Shown here piece after piece: positions 48,513 through 56,298 of a DNA stretch of 64,000 bases. The notes below the pieces were generated by a model, which searched no databases, had not been told where the DNA came from, and saw nothing but the letters and a program-made list of their open reading frames with translations. The stretch's first letter is position 1. Each line of letters begins with the position of its first letter. Source of the stretch: Leifsonia sp. Root112D2. Lineage in GTDB: Bacteria; Actinomycetota; Actinomycetes; Actinomycetales; Microbacteriaceae. The stretch spans positions 923,480 through 987,479 of the forward strand of contig NZ_LMCU01000001.1 of assembly GCF_001424905.1 (NCBI RefSeq), written 5' to 3'. The translations under genes were made by a program, and so were the position numbers.

Positions 48513-49677
48513 CGCCGTCGACACCCAGTCCCAGCCGCAGGGCCGTGGCCTTGTGGCAACCGACCAGGTTCCCGTCGTACGCATCACCGATGTGGTCAAG
48601 CGCTTTCGCCGCGGCGACGGCACCGTGGCCAACGCCATCGATGGGGTGTCGTTCGATGTGATGCCGGGCGAGTTCGTGGTGCTCTTGGGGCCCAGCGGAT
48701 GCGGCAAGACGACGCTTCTGCGCACCCTCGCCGGGCTGGAGCAGGCCGACAGCGGCGAGATCGAGATTCGCGGCGCCACCGTTTATTCGGCAAAGAAGGG
48801 GATAGAGCTCGCTCCCGAACGCCGTCGGCTCAGCATGATCTTTCAGTCGTACGCGCTGTGGCCGCACATGACGGGCTTCGACAACGTGGCGTACCCACTG
48901 CGCAGTCGCAAGACCGACAAGCTCTCGAAGGATCAGATTCGCGAAAACGTTGACCGCGTCTTCGCGATGGTGGGCGTGAGCGAGTTGCGCGGCCAGTATC
49001 CGGGCCAGATGAGCGGCGGCCAGCAGCAGCGCGTCGCGCTCGCTCGCGCCCTCGTCGGCGGTGACGACCTGGTGCTTTTCGACGAGCCGCTCTCCAATGT
49101 GGATGCGAAGGTGCGCGAGTCCCTGCGCCGGGAACTGCTCGAGATGCAGCGCGAACTCGGCTTCGCCGCGGTGTATGTGACTCACGATCAGAACGAGGCC
49201 ATGGAGCTCGCCCATCGCGTGGCGGTCATGGGCAACGGCAAGGTGCAGCAACTCGGCCAGCCGCACGAGGTCTACCTGCGGCCCACCAGTCGCTACGTCT
49301 CGAAATTCGTCGGCACCACCAACGAGATTGCCGGCACCGTCGCATCCATCGATAACGGCGCCGTCGTCGTCACGACGGAGGTCGGCGAGGTGCACGGCCT
49401 GGTCGGCAATGACTCGCTCGAACCGGGCATGCAGGTCGTCGCGTCGTTCCGGCCCGAGCAGGGCGTGGTGACCGCCGCCGACCCGGGGCCCGGCGTCAAC
49501 CGCTGGTTCACCGTGGTCGACCGCATGTTGTTTCTCGGCGCCCAGACCGAGCAGATCGTGCGCCTGGGTGGTTTCGAACTGCGACTCGTCACGCTCGGCA
49601 TGGTCGATCGGCACAGCGGAGACTCCGCGTGGGTGACCGTGGCACCCGAGAACGTGCGCGTGCTGCCCGCGAGCTGA
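48505..49677 (+). CDS. ABC transporter ATP-binding protein with C-terminal TOBE domain
   Basis: A 390-residue ATPase starting at TTG 48505, seven bases after GGAGG. Motifs: Walker A GPSGCGKTTLL (near residue 64), Q-loop IFQSYALWPHMT, signature MSGGQQQRVALARAL, Walker B LVLFDEPLSNVD and switch His VYVTHDQNEAMELAHR. The C-terminal TOBE-like region (residues about 280-390) follows. The form is that of FbpC/PotA-type importers. It completes the importer with the upstream binding protein and double permease; the P450 gene follows 37 bases later and is probably in the same operon. Confidence 0.94.
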   Translation: MPSAVDTQSQPQGRGLVATDQVPVVRITDVVKRFRRGDGTVANAIDGVSFDVMPGEFVVLLGPSGCGKTTLLRTLAGLEQADSGEIEIRGATVYSAKKGIELAPERRRLSMIFQSYALWPHMTGFDNVAYPLRSRKTDKLSKDQIRENVDRVFAMVGVSELRGQYPGQMSGGQQQRVALARALVGGDDLVLFDEPLSNVDAKVRESLRRELLEMQRELGFAAVYVTHDQNEAMELAHRVAVMGNGKVQQLGQPHEVYLRPTSRYVSKFVGTTNEIAGTVASIDNGAVVVTTEVGEVHGLVGNDSLEPGMQVVASFRPEQGVVTAADPGPGVNRWFTVVDRMLFLGAQTEQIVRLGGFELRLVTLGMVDRHSGDSAWVTVAPENVRVLPAS

Positions 49678-49714
49678 ACCGACGTGTGCGTAGCGATATC
49701 AAGGAGAACAGGCG

Positions 49715-50944
49715 ATGAAGCATCCGAATTTTGACGTAGACCTCGAGGCAGACGAGCGCCGCCGTGCCGCACACGACTTCGATCCGGTGACGCCCGGTGA
49801 GACCTTCACGAGCGCGCACGAGGAATTCGAGGCGTTGCGGGCCCGGCGCCCCATCGCCCGCAGCCAGGAATATGAGGGGTTCTGGGCACTGCTGGGCTAC
49901 GACGAAGTGCTGACCGCCATCACCGACATCGAGCACTTCACCACCTCGAAGCAGAACGCCATTCCCAAGTTCGCCTTCACGGGAGTGCGACCGCCCCTGC
50001 ACCTCGACCCGCCCGAGCACACCGAGTACCGCAGGGTGATCAACAAGGCGTTCACCCCGCCGAAGATACGCGAGCTCGAATCGACGGTGCGCGCATCCGC
50101 CGTTGGACTGCTCGACCCGCTCATCGATACCGGCTGGGCGGATGTCTGCAAGGAATACGCCCAGCGCTTTCCGGCCTTCGTCTTCGCCGACTTCTTCAAC
50201 CTCGACCTGGAGACGTCGGAGCTGATCAAGTCGGTGACCCGCACCTATGTGGATGCCATTCAGGTGCTCGACCATGAGGTGGTCAAGAGTCTCAGCGGCA
50301 AGCTCTACGAGATAGCCCAGACCATCATCGACGACCGGGCCGCCGGCGGATACGACCCGGAGGAAGACCTCACGGCCGCACTGCTGGCCGCCCGTCCCCA
50401 GGGCGAGCCATTGCCCGACCATCTGGTGCTCGGATGCGTGCGGCAGCTGATTGTGACCGGCATGGTCGCGCCGAGCGTCTTCATCGGCAATATGTTCGTG
50501 CACCTGAGCCGTGACCCCGAGTTGCAGGACCAGCTTCGTGCGAACCCGACCCTCATTCCCGCCGCGGTCGAGGAGTTCCTGCGCCTGTACTCCCCCTATA
50601 GAGGAATGGCCCGCACGGCCCGCGAAGACGTCATGCTGGGCGGCCAGCTCATTCGCAAGGACGACCCGGTTGCCCTGGTCTATACCTCGGCCAACCGCGA
50701 CGAACGGGTGTTCCCCGACGGTGAAACATTCGTGCTCAATCGACCCAACATCAGCAAGCACATTTCCTTCGGGCGCGGCACACACAGCTGCCCGGGCGCA
50801 CCCCTCGCCCGCATGATGATGAGCATCACCCTTGAGGAGGTGCTCTCGCGCAGCGCGAGCTTCACCGCCGCCGGTGACCCCGAGATGGCGATCTGGGCCG
50901 AGTGGGGCACCCGCTCGGTGCCGCTCGACTTCGTGCGAGCGTGA
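49715..50944 (+). CDS. Cytochrome P450 lacking the canonical I-helix acid/alcohol pair
   Basis: A 409-residue soluble P450 with AAGGAGAA before its ATG. The heme-binding motif is FGRGTHSCPGAPLARM with Cys359; the ExxR motif is EFLRLYSPYRGMAR, and HLDPPEHTEYRRVINKAFTP is the usual class I C-helix region. In the I helix, where A-G-x-D/E-T is expected, the sequence is T248-G249-M250-V251-A252-P253, so both the acidic residue and the Thr used for oxygen activation are missing. It follows an importer operon and overlaps a PaaX-type regulator gene (GTGA), so it probably oxidises the imported compound. No ferredoxin or reductase gene is near. Confidence 0.93.
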   Translation: MKHPNFDVDLEADERRRAAHDFDPVTPGETFTSAHEEFEALRARRPIARSQEYEGFWALLGYDEVLTAITDIEHFTTSKQNAIPKFAFTGVRPPLHLDPPEHTEYRRVINKAFTPPKIRELESTVRASAVGLLDPLIDTGWADVCKEYAQRFPAFVFADFFNLDLETSELIKSVTRTYVDAIQVLDHEVVKSLSGKLYEIAQTIIDDRAAGGYDPEEDLTAALLAARPQGEPLPDHLVLGCVRQLIVTGMVAPSVFIGNMFVHLSRDPELQDQLRANPTLIPAAVEEFLRLYSPYRGMARTAREDVMLGGQLIRKDDPVALVYTSANRDERVFPDGETFVLNRPNISKHISFGRGTHSCPGAPLARMMMSITLEEVLSRSASFTAAGDPEMAIWAEWGTRSVPLDFVRA

Positions 50945-51861
50945 CGACGACAAGCCCGACGCCTCTCGCGGAGATTCCGCGGGGTCGCCCCGGCGCGAAT
51001 TCCCAGCGCCTGTTAGCAACGCTCGTCGCCGACTACCGCTTCACGGCGGGCGGATGCTTTCCCTCCACCGCGATAGTGCGACTTCTCGGCGAGTTCGGTA
51101 TCAGCGAGTCGGCAGCACGGGTGGCGCTCAGCCGTCTGGCACGGCGCGGTCTGCTGGTGCAGGAACGACGCGGAAGGCAGTCCTTCTATTCGGTCAACGA
51201 GGAGAATCTCGCCGGGCGCGATAAGCGGCTGCGTCTCTATCTCGACTTCGGTGGTGATCGCGAACCGTGGGACGGCCTGTGGACCGTCGTGGTCTTCTCG
51301 GTCTCCGAAGATCGCCGCAGCCTGCGCCCCCGGCTGCGCACCGGCCTCGACAGGCTCAAGTTCGCGCCGATGACCGACGCCGTCTGGGTTCAGGCGCGCG
51401 ACCACCGTGACGGCGTCGCGGCCCTGGGCGCCGAGCTCGATGTGAGGCTCGCCGTGATGCGTGCCACCTTTCACGATCTCGACCACGACGCCATGGACCC
51501 CGTCGACGCCTTCGATCTGGTGGCGGCCCGAGAGCGATACACGCAGTTTCTGAACAGCTTCGAGCACCTGGTGCACCGAGCCCACGCGGGCGATATCGCG
51601 CCCGCCGAGGCGTTGATCGTGCGCACCACCGTGCTCGCGGCGTGGAGAGACATCGCGCTTCAGGATGCCGATCTGCCGCACGAGGTGCTTCCGACCGACT
51701 GGCCGCAGCCCCGCGCGCGCGATGTCTTCACCGAACTGTGGACGACGATGGGCGCGCTCGGGTTGATCCGCATGCGCGAACTCGTCGCCGAGTTCGACCC
51801 TGCGGCTGCTGCGCAACTGGATTACTACCGCCCCGCCATTGCGTCACGGAGTACCCATTAA
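50941..51861 (+). CDS. PaaX-family transcriptional regulator (second of three)
   Basis: A 306-residue regulator starting at GTG 50941, overlapping the P450 stop (GTGA). The winged-helix region is LLATLVADYRFTAGGCFPSTAIVRLLGEFGISESAARVALSRLARRGLLVQERRGRQSFYSV, followed by a PaaX central region (EPWDGLWTVVVFSVSEDRRSLRPRLRTGLDRLKFAPMTDAVWVQ). A Cys in the wing (GGCFPS) and the VADYRF sequence set it apart from the other two copies. Translation is coupled to the P450, so its level should follow that of the catabolic operon; it probably gives feedback control. Confidence 0.88.
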   Translation: MTTTSPTPLAEIPRGRPGANSQRLLATLVADYRFTAGGCFPSTAIVRLLGEFGISESAARVALSRLARRGLLVQERRGRQSFYSVNEENLAGRDKRLRLYLDFGGDREPWDGLWTVVVFSVSEDRRSLRPRLRTGLDRLKFAPMTDAVWVQARDHRDGVAALGAELDVRLAVMRATFHDLDHDAMDPVDAFDLVAARERYTQFLNSFEHLVHRAHAGDIAPAEALIVRTTVLAAWRDIALQDADLPHEVLPTDWPQPRARDVFTELWTTMGALGLIRMRELVAEFDPAAAAQLDYYRPAIASRSTH

Positions 51862-51890
51862 TGATTCCGATCGCCGTAGATTTGTAAGCG

Positions 51891-52751
51891 ATGCTGAGCC
51901 CCGAAGACACGCCGCCCTGGTTCGACCCGAGCCTTTTCGACGACGCCGAACGGCGGGAAGTTTCGGTCGCGGGGGCGGGCATCCGGTATTTCTCTGCGGG
52001 CGAGGCCTCACTGCCGACGCTGCTGTTCGTGCACGGTGCCCGGGCCCACGCCCGCTGGTGGGAGGCCGCGCTCTCGCTGCTGGTGCCGCGCGGCATCCGT
52101 TGGCTGGCGATGGATCTCTCGGGCCACGGCGACAGCGACTGGCGCGAGTCGTATTCGGTTCAGCGGTGGGCTGATGAGGTGCGTGCTGTGGCGCAGGCCG
52201 AGGCTGGCCGTACGGGAATCACCATCATCGGGCATTCGCTGGGCGGGGTCGTCTCGCTCGCGGCTGCCGCGCACGGGGCGGCAGAGATCGCATCCGTCGT
52301 CAGCGTGGATGCGGTGCCGCGTTCGAAGCCGGCCTCCGCCGCCCCCTCCGGCCGACCCACCTGGTTTGCCTCCCGCGAGCAGGGTGCCGCCGAATTCGCG
52401 TCCCGCGATGCCCGCAGTAGTTGGCCGCGATGGCTTGCCCTGCGCGTCGGTGAGCAGAGCCTGCGGGCGAGCGACGGCGGCTGGGCGTGGAATCACGACG
52501 TGAAAACCCGCGGCATGGCGCATCCTCCCGATTCGGAATTCGACGGGCTCGACCCGTCTCGCGTGGCGCTGATCACGGCCGGGGACTCGTTCATGGCGAG
52601 CGCCATCGACGCATCCGCATTCCTGCACCTGATGGGCGAGCGGATGCGCCGGGTGAACATCCCCGGCGCCGGTCACGACGTCATGATGGAGCGCCCCGCT
52701 GAGTTCGTCGAGGCCCTGCTGCCGCTCCTGTCGCCTACTCGTCCAGCCTGA
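51891..52751 (+). CDS. Alpha/beta hydrolase
   Basis: A 286-residue alpha/beta hydrolase: oxyanion region LFVHGARAHARWWEAAL, nucleophile elbow IIGHSLGGVVSLAAAA, and the catalytic His in IPGAGHDVMMERPAEFV, with an Asp in ITAGDSFMAS. The layout fits the meta-cleavage product/haloperoxidase group, which breaks C-C, ester or amide bonds. It follows the second PaaX-type gene by 29 bases. No clear ribosome binding site precedes the ATG. Its 3' end overlaps by 17 bases the end of the convergent third PaaX-type gene. Confidence 0.88.
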   Translation: MLSPEDTPPWFDPSLFDDAERREVSVAGAGIRYFSAGEASLPTLLFVHGARAHARWWEAALSLLVPRGIRWLAMDLSGHGDSDWRESYSVQRWADEVRAVAQAEAGRTGITIIGHSLGGVVSLAAAAHGAAEIASVVSVDAVPRSKPASAAPSGRPTWFASREQGAAEFASRDARSSWPRWLALRVGEQSLRASDGGWAWNHDVKTRGMAHPPDSEFDGLDPSRVALITAGDSFMASAIDASAFLHLMGERMRRVNIPGAGHDVMMERPAEFVEALLPLLSPTRPA

Positions 52752-53661
52752 GGTTCGTCGTCGTGTGGTGGGTCACGAGGGTGGCGAGCCCCGGATCGAC
52801 GGCGCCGAGAATCTGGCGAAAACGGCTCTCGGCGGTGGCGCCGACGCTGTCGTAGATGCTGATGAAGACCTCGTGGGCACGCCTTCTCGGCCAGTCGGCG
52901 GGCAGCAGCGATTCTGGCAGCTCAGGGTCCTTGACCCGGAACGAGAGCCAGTCGCTCATGAGCCCGGTGCGCAGTACGAGCGCCTCCGACGGAGTCACCC
53001 TGCCCGAACGCGCGACCTCGACCATCGGCTCGTGGCGGTCGATGAACTCCAGGTAGTCCGTGCCCAACTGCTCGAGCTCGAAGACATTCGAGAAGGACAT
53101 CGGCTGCGAGGCACGGGGCAGCAGTTCGGCGCGCATGATGCTGGCGTCGGCCACCCCCAGCCTGTCGAGCAGCGCCTCGGCGTCGGCCACCCGATCGTGC
53201 GGCGATACCCAGATGGCGTCGTTGAGCAGGCCAAACTTGTGCGAGCGCAGCCCATTGCGCAACCACCGGCGCACGTCGCGAGCCTTCTCCGGAACCGAGA
53301 ACGACACGACGGTCCACTTGCCATCCCAGTCCGGGTAACGCGAACCGAAGCCGACCGCCCTGCGCAGCCGCTCCGCGGTCACCGCGGAACTGTTGCGCCG
53401 GGAGCCGTAGTACGCGGTACGGCCCACGCGCTCGTGCACGAGCAGGCCGCGCGTCGCGAGCCGCCTCATCGCCTGTCGCGAGCTGCTCTCTGACACGCCG
53501 AACTCCGCAAGCAGTGCCACGAGCGCCGCCGACGGAATGAGCTCCTCGCGGCCGAACCAGTAGTCGCCGAGCAGCGTAATCAGCAGGTATTGCGGCTCAT
53601 TGCCCACCTGCGAGCGAGGCAGGCTCGGGGCGGATGCCGGTGCGGCAGCTTTCTGCGTCAT
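52735..53661 (-). CDS. PaaX-family transcriptional regulator (third of three)
   Basis: A 308-residue regulator starting at ATG 53661, with AAAGGTG six bases before it; the open frame upstream to 53745 is repeat-derived sequence. Winged helix: LLITLLGDYWFGREELIPSAALVALLAEFGVSESSSRQAMRRLATRGLLVHERVGRTAYYGS. Central region: YPDWDGKWTVVSFSVPEKARDVRRWLRNGLRSHKFGLLNDAIWVSP. It lies downstream of the two HgdB-like genes on the same strand, with a palindromic repeat between, so it may be read through from that operon or made from its own promoter. Its targets are probably in the minus-strand operon. Confidence 0.88.
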   Translation of the reverse strand: MTQKAAAPASAPSLPRSQVGNEPQYLLITLLGDYWFGREELIPSAALVALLAEFGVSESSSRQAMRRLATRGLLVHERVGRTAYYGSRRNSSAVTAERLRRAVGFGSRYPDWDGKWTVVSFSVPEKARDVRRWLRNGLRSHKFGLLNDAIWVSPHDRVADAEALLDRLGVADASIMRAELLPRASQPMSFSNVFELEQLGTDYLEFIDRHEPMVEVARSGRVTPSEALVLRTGLMSDWLSFRVKDPELPESLLPADWPRRRAHEVFISIYDSVGATAESRFRQILGAVDPGLATLVTHHTTTNLRLDE

Positions 53662-53705
53662 ACGGCACCTTTCACCTGTTCTCGACCGCCCCAGTGCGAT
53701 CTCGC

Positions 53706-53809
53706 GGGTTTCGAGACGGGCCCTCCTTCGTCGAGTCCTCCTCAACCGGCATAAGCCATCCGCTGGTTGAGGAGCCGTCGAGGAACGAGGCGGCGTCTCG
53801 AAACCCGCG
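53706..53809. repeat. Dispersed palindromic repeat, paired copy
   Basis: GGGTTTCGAGACG...CTCCTCAACCGG then CGCTGGTTGAGGAG...GCGTCTCGAAACCC, filling the gap between an HgdB-like gene and the third PaaX-type gene. The long stem could terminate or process the operon transcript. Confidence 0.85.
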
Positions 53810-53820
53810 CGCGATTCACC

Positions 53821-55119
53821 CTAGCGCAGCACCGTCGAGGACAACCATTCCGCCACCGAGCCGCGGAACGCATCCACGTCGTAGCTGCTGCTGTCGGCAT
53901 TGTCGGCCTTCACCTCTATCACCGGAATGCCGGCCGCCTCGAGTGCGCGCGTGGTGGCCCAGTTGCCGCGCGGATCATCCGACACCAGGTGCACGACGCC
54001 ATCGACCCCGTGCCTGCGCGCCTCATTCACGTACCACTCGGCCGACATGGGTGCCACGTAGAGGTGCTCATGAAAGCCCACGAATCGTGAGGCGAGCGCG
54101 CGCAACGGGTCTCCGCCGTGGCGGGCGTAGCCGTCTGCCGCGATGGCCAGGTACATCGACCACACGAAGACGGCGCCATACTCTTGCTCAAAGTGGCGAT
54201 AGAAGCCCAGGTCGAACCAGAGTCCACGGCCTATCCACATGAGCCGCGCGCGCTCCGGTTCGGCGTATGAGCGCCCCTCTTCGACGCGCTGCAGCACCTC
54301 CTCGTACAGCCCCTTCGCGGCATCCCGCCCCCATTCGGTGCCGCGATGCCACTGCGGCAACATGACGGCCGGAATGCTGTCTGTCACGCTGATCGGGCAC
54401 GGCCGTACCTCGGCGATCAGGTTGCGGGTGCGCGTGTTCCACGCGGCCTGCTCGTTGCCCAACTGCATGATGCGCTCGAACTTTGCCTGGTCGAAGGTGG
54501 TGCCGGTCTTCTCTTCGAGAAACGCTATGAGCTCCTTCATTTCACCGACCATCAGGTCGATGCGTTCCGTGCCGCTCAGTTCTTCCCAGTCGTCGGCCAG
54601 GCGGTCCCACCACACCGACTCGGCCTGGGCCTCAGAGGCGCTCTCAAACGGAAAGAATGTCACGCCCTCCTGCTGGTCCCACACATCGAAGACCTTGCCC
54701 GACGCATCGCCGGTCAGCTCGCCCAGCACCAGGAACGGTCGTGGCAGCCCTCCCCACGGCGCGGTCTCGGGGTCGTCGTCGAAGGCGCTGCCGAGCCCTA
54801 TCGCGTTGTACTGCTCCGAGTCGTTCGGGTAGCCGCGCTGCTCAATCAGCGACAGGTATCGCTGGGCGCCCTGCTTCGAGGCGGCGATGGATGCCCACCA
54901 CTGGTTCACGATGTACGGAATGTCGAAGGCGCGCAGAATCTCGTGGGGCGTGTCCGCATTGACGAGCGCGACCAGGCCGCCGGATGCCGCGTGCTGCTGC
55001 ACCGACTCGAACCATTCCCGCTGGTGCCGCAGCGCGTTGCGTGCGGAGACGAGGCGATCGGGAACCGGCCTCGTCGGGGCGGCGGCGGAATCAGTGGCGG
55101 TGGAATTGGTGGCGGTCAT
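53821..55119 (-). CDS. 2-hydroxyacyl-CoA dehydratase (HgdB/BcrC) family protein lacking cluster cysteines
   Basis: A 432-residue protein of the HgdB/BcrB fold: LVNADTPHEILRAFDIPYIVNQ, PFLVLGELTGDASGKVFDVW, a helical middle, and IPVIEVKADNADSSSYDVDAFRGSVAEWL at the end. In studied members three cysteines per subunit hold a [4Fe-4S] cluster. Here the second-Cys position (TCDxxKK motif) is Gly137 in ELTGDASGK, the third is replaced in LVSDDPRGN, and the first in IVNQWW. The only Cys is Cys241 in RPCP, elsewhere. It overlaps its partner gene by ATGA, so a heterodimer is expected. A CoA-thioester-binding or acyl-CoA lyase role without a cluster is my inference. Confidence 0.8.
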   Translation of the reverse strand: MTATNSTATDSAAAPTRPVPDRLVSARNALRHQREWFESVQQHAASGGLVALVNADTPHEILRAFDIPYIVNQWWASIAASKQGAQRYLSLIEQRGYPNDSEQYNAIGLGSAFDDDPETAPWGGLPRPFLVLGELTGDASGKVFDVWDQQEGVTFFPFESASEAQAESVWWDRLADDWEELSGTERIDLMVGEMKELIAFLEEKTGTTFDQAKFERIMQLGNEQAAWNTRTRNLIAEVRPCPISVTDSIPAVMLPQWHRGTEWGRDAAKGLYEEVLQRVEEGRSYAEPERARLMWIGRGLWFDLGFYRHFEQEYGAVFVWSMYLAIAADGYARHGGDPLRALASRFVGFHEHLYVAPMSAEWYVNEARRHGVDGVVHLVSDDPRGNWATTRALEAAGIPVIEVKADNADSSSYDVDAFRGSVAEWLSSTVLR

Positions 55120-56246
55120 GCGGCATCCCTGGGCTCTCGGAGAAGATCGAGGGCCTCGGCAAGGTCCCCGGCGTCGATGGCCCCGTAAGGCTGGCGCGAC
55201 ACCATGACGGCGGGCATGCCTGCGGCGGCCTGTTGGGCAGCGAAGTCCCAGAGCGGCGCCTCGTCTTTGTCGCGCGTGTAACTCAGCAGCACCTCGGCGC
55301 CGGCGCCGGCGGCCGCCGTCGCGGTGTGCGTCGCGCGCTGGCGAATGGATGAGCGCTGCGAGGTGGGCCCGTTGTGCTGATAACGCTCGGCGATGGCGTC
55401 GAGTGTGGCCGCGCCCACCTCCCGTTCGGTCAGCAGTTCCCCCCAGTCGTGGTCCTCGCCGACTATCACGGCACCCTGCGCCTCGATCGCGCGGTACACG
55501 CCCGGGTCGTCATGGCTGCTTCCCGTGAGAAAGACCCGCAGCTCATCGTGCACAGGCAACTGATCGGTACTGGCCAGGAGTGTGGTCAGCAGCACACGAT
55601 ATTCGTCGAGCGGCAGACGCGTGGCCGCGCCCATCACCGCCAGGTATTCGCTGCCGGTGAGTCGAGCGGGCTGTGCGTGCCGCAGTGCCGACACCTTGCG
55701 CTGCAGCCAGCGAATCTCGTCGTGGAGCCTCACCGCGTTCTCCAGGGCCGTGTTGGTGATGCTCGCACCCGTCCAACCCTGCAACACGTCGACGAGCTGC
55801 CCGACGCGCACCCGGTTGTAGCGTGTTGTCGTGGCACGGGGAAGGTGCAGGATGTCCACCAGATACACCGGCGGAATGTGCGTCTGCGGCTCCACCCGGA
55901 TTATCTCGCGCAAGACGTAGTACAGGCGCAGGGAGGCGTCGCAGTCTGCGGAGACGACCACGGCATCCAGCGTGCCGAACTCGCGGCCGAGCAGCAGGGT
56001 CAAGAGTGAGCGGGTGGCGGGGTCGAGCCCCGTTCCCAGGTAGTGATCGGCCACTGCCGTGTCGCGGCCGGGCTCCCCCCGCAGGCGCAACGCCGTGGCG
56101 CCGACGGCGGTGATCAGCTCGCCCGGCACGTCCTGGCCGACCATGCCTATCACCGGTCCAGAAGGCTCCCGCAGCGGGGCATGGCTCGCGTACGCAGCCT
56201 CGAGCGTGGCGAGCGTCTCGCTCAGCCGAGATGTTTCCAACGTCAT
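55116..56246 (-). CDS. 2-hydroxyacyl-CoA dehydratase (HgdB/BcrC) family protein, second subunit, one cluster cysteine left
   Basis: A 376-residue member of the same family, closer to the consensus: VIGMVGQDVPGELITAVGATALRLRG at the N-terminus, DAVVVSADCDASLRLYYVLRE, RLTGSEYLAVMGAATRLPLDEY, and VFLTGSSHDDPGVYRAIEAQGAVIVGED. Cys102 in SADCDAS occupies the position of the second cluster ligand. The first (after AVGA) is replaced by Arg in LRLRGEP, and the third, near LLSYTRDKDE, is absent. GAGGAG precedes its ATG, and a palindrome lies about 30 bases upstream. No ATP-dependent activator (HgdC/BadF family) is encoded in the window, so a classical ketyl-radical dehydration or reduction looks unlikely. 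Confidence 0.85.
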   Translation of the reverse strand: MTLETSRLSETLATLEAAYASHAPLREPSGPVIGMVGQDVPGELITAVGATALRLRGEPGRDTAVADHYLGTGLDPATRSLLTLLLGREFGTLDAVVVSADCDASLRLYYVLREIIRVEPQTHIPPVYLVDILHLPRATTTRYNRVRVGQLVDVLQGWTGASITNTALENAVRLHDEIRWLQRKVSALRHAQPARLTGSEYLAVMGAATRLPLDEYRVLLTTLLASTDQLPVHDELRVFLTGSSHDDPGVYRAIEAQGAVIVGEDHDWGELLTEREVGAATLDAIAERYQHNGPTSQRSSIRQRATHTATAAAGAGAEVLLSYTRDKDEAPLWDFAAQQAAAGMPAVMVSRQPYGAIDAGDLAEALDLLREPRDAA

Positions 56247-56273
56247 TGTTCTCTCCTCATATAAACCTTAGCG

Positions 56274-56285
56274 TGACGCTCGTCA
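56274..56285 (-). promoter_or_regulatory. Perfect palindrome TGACGCTCGTCA upstream of the HgdB-like pair
   Basis: A 12-base perfect palindrome 27 bases before the start of the HgdB-like gene at 56246, followed on the minus strand by an AT-rich TTTATAT that could be a -10 box. This 52-base gap between the MFS gene and the HgdB-like gene is the largest inside the operon, so an internal regulated promoter is possible. Confidence 0.5.
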
Positions 56286-56298
56286 TTTTTCGAGAGTC

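Noticed and set aside
45626..49677. Iron(III) importer (FbpABC) assignment
   Set aside because: The layout fits, but the binding protein lacks clear tyrosine iron ligands and the neighbours are catabolic genes, so the substrate is left open.
53821..56246. Annotation as a functional 2-hydroxyglutaryl-CoA dehydratase or benzoyl-CoA reductase
   Set aside because: Cluster-ligand cysteines are mostly absent and no activator ATPase is encoded nearby, so the named reaction cannot be claimed.
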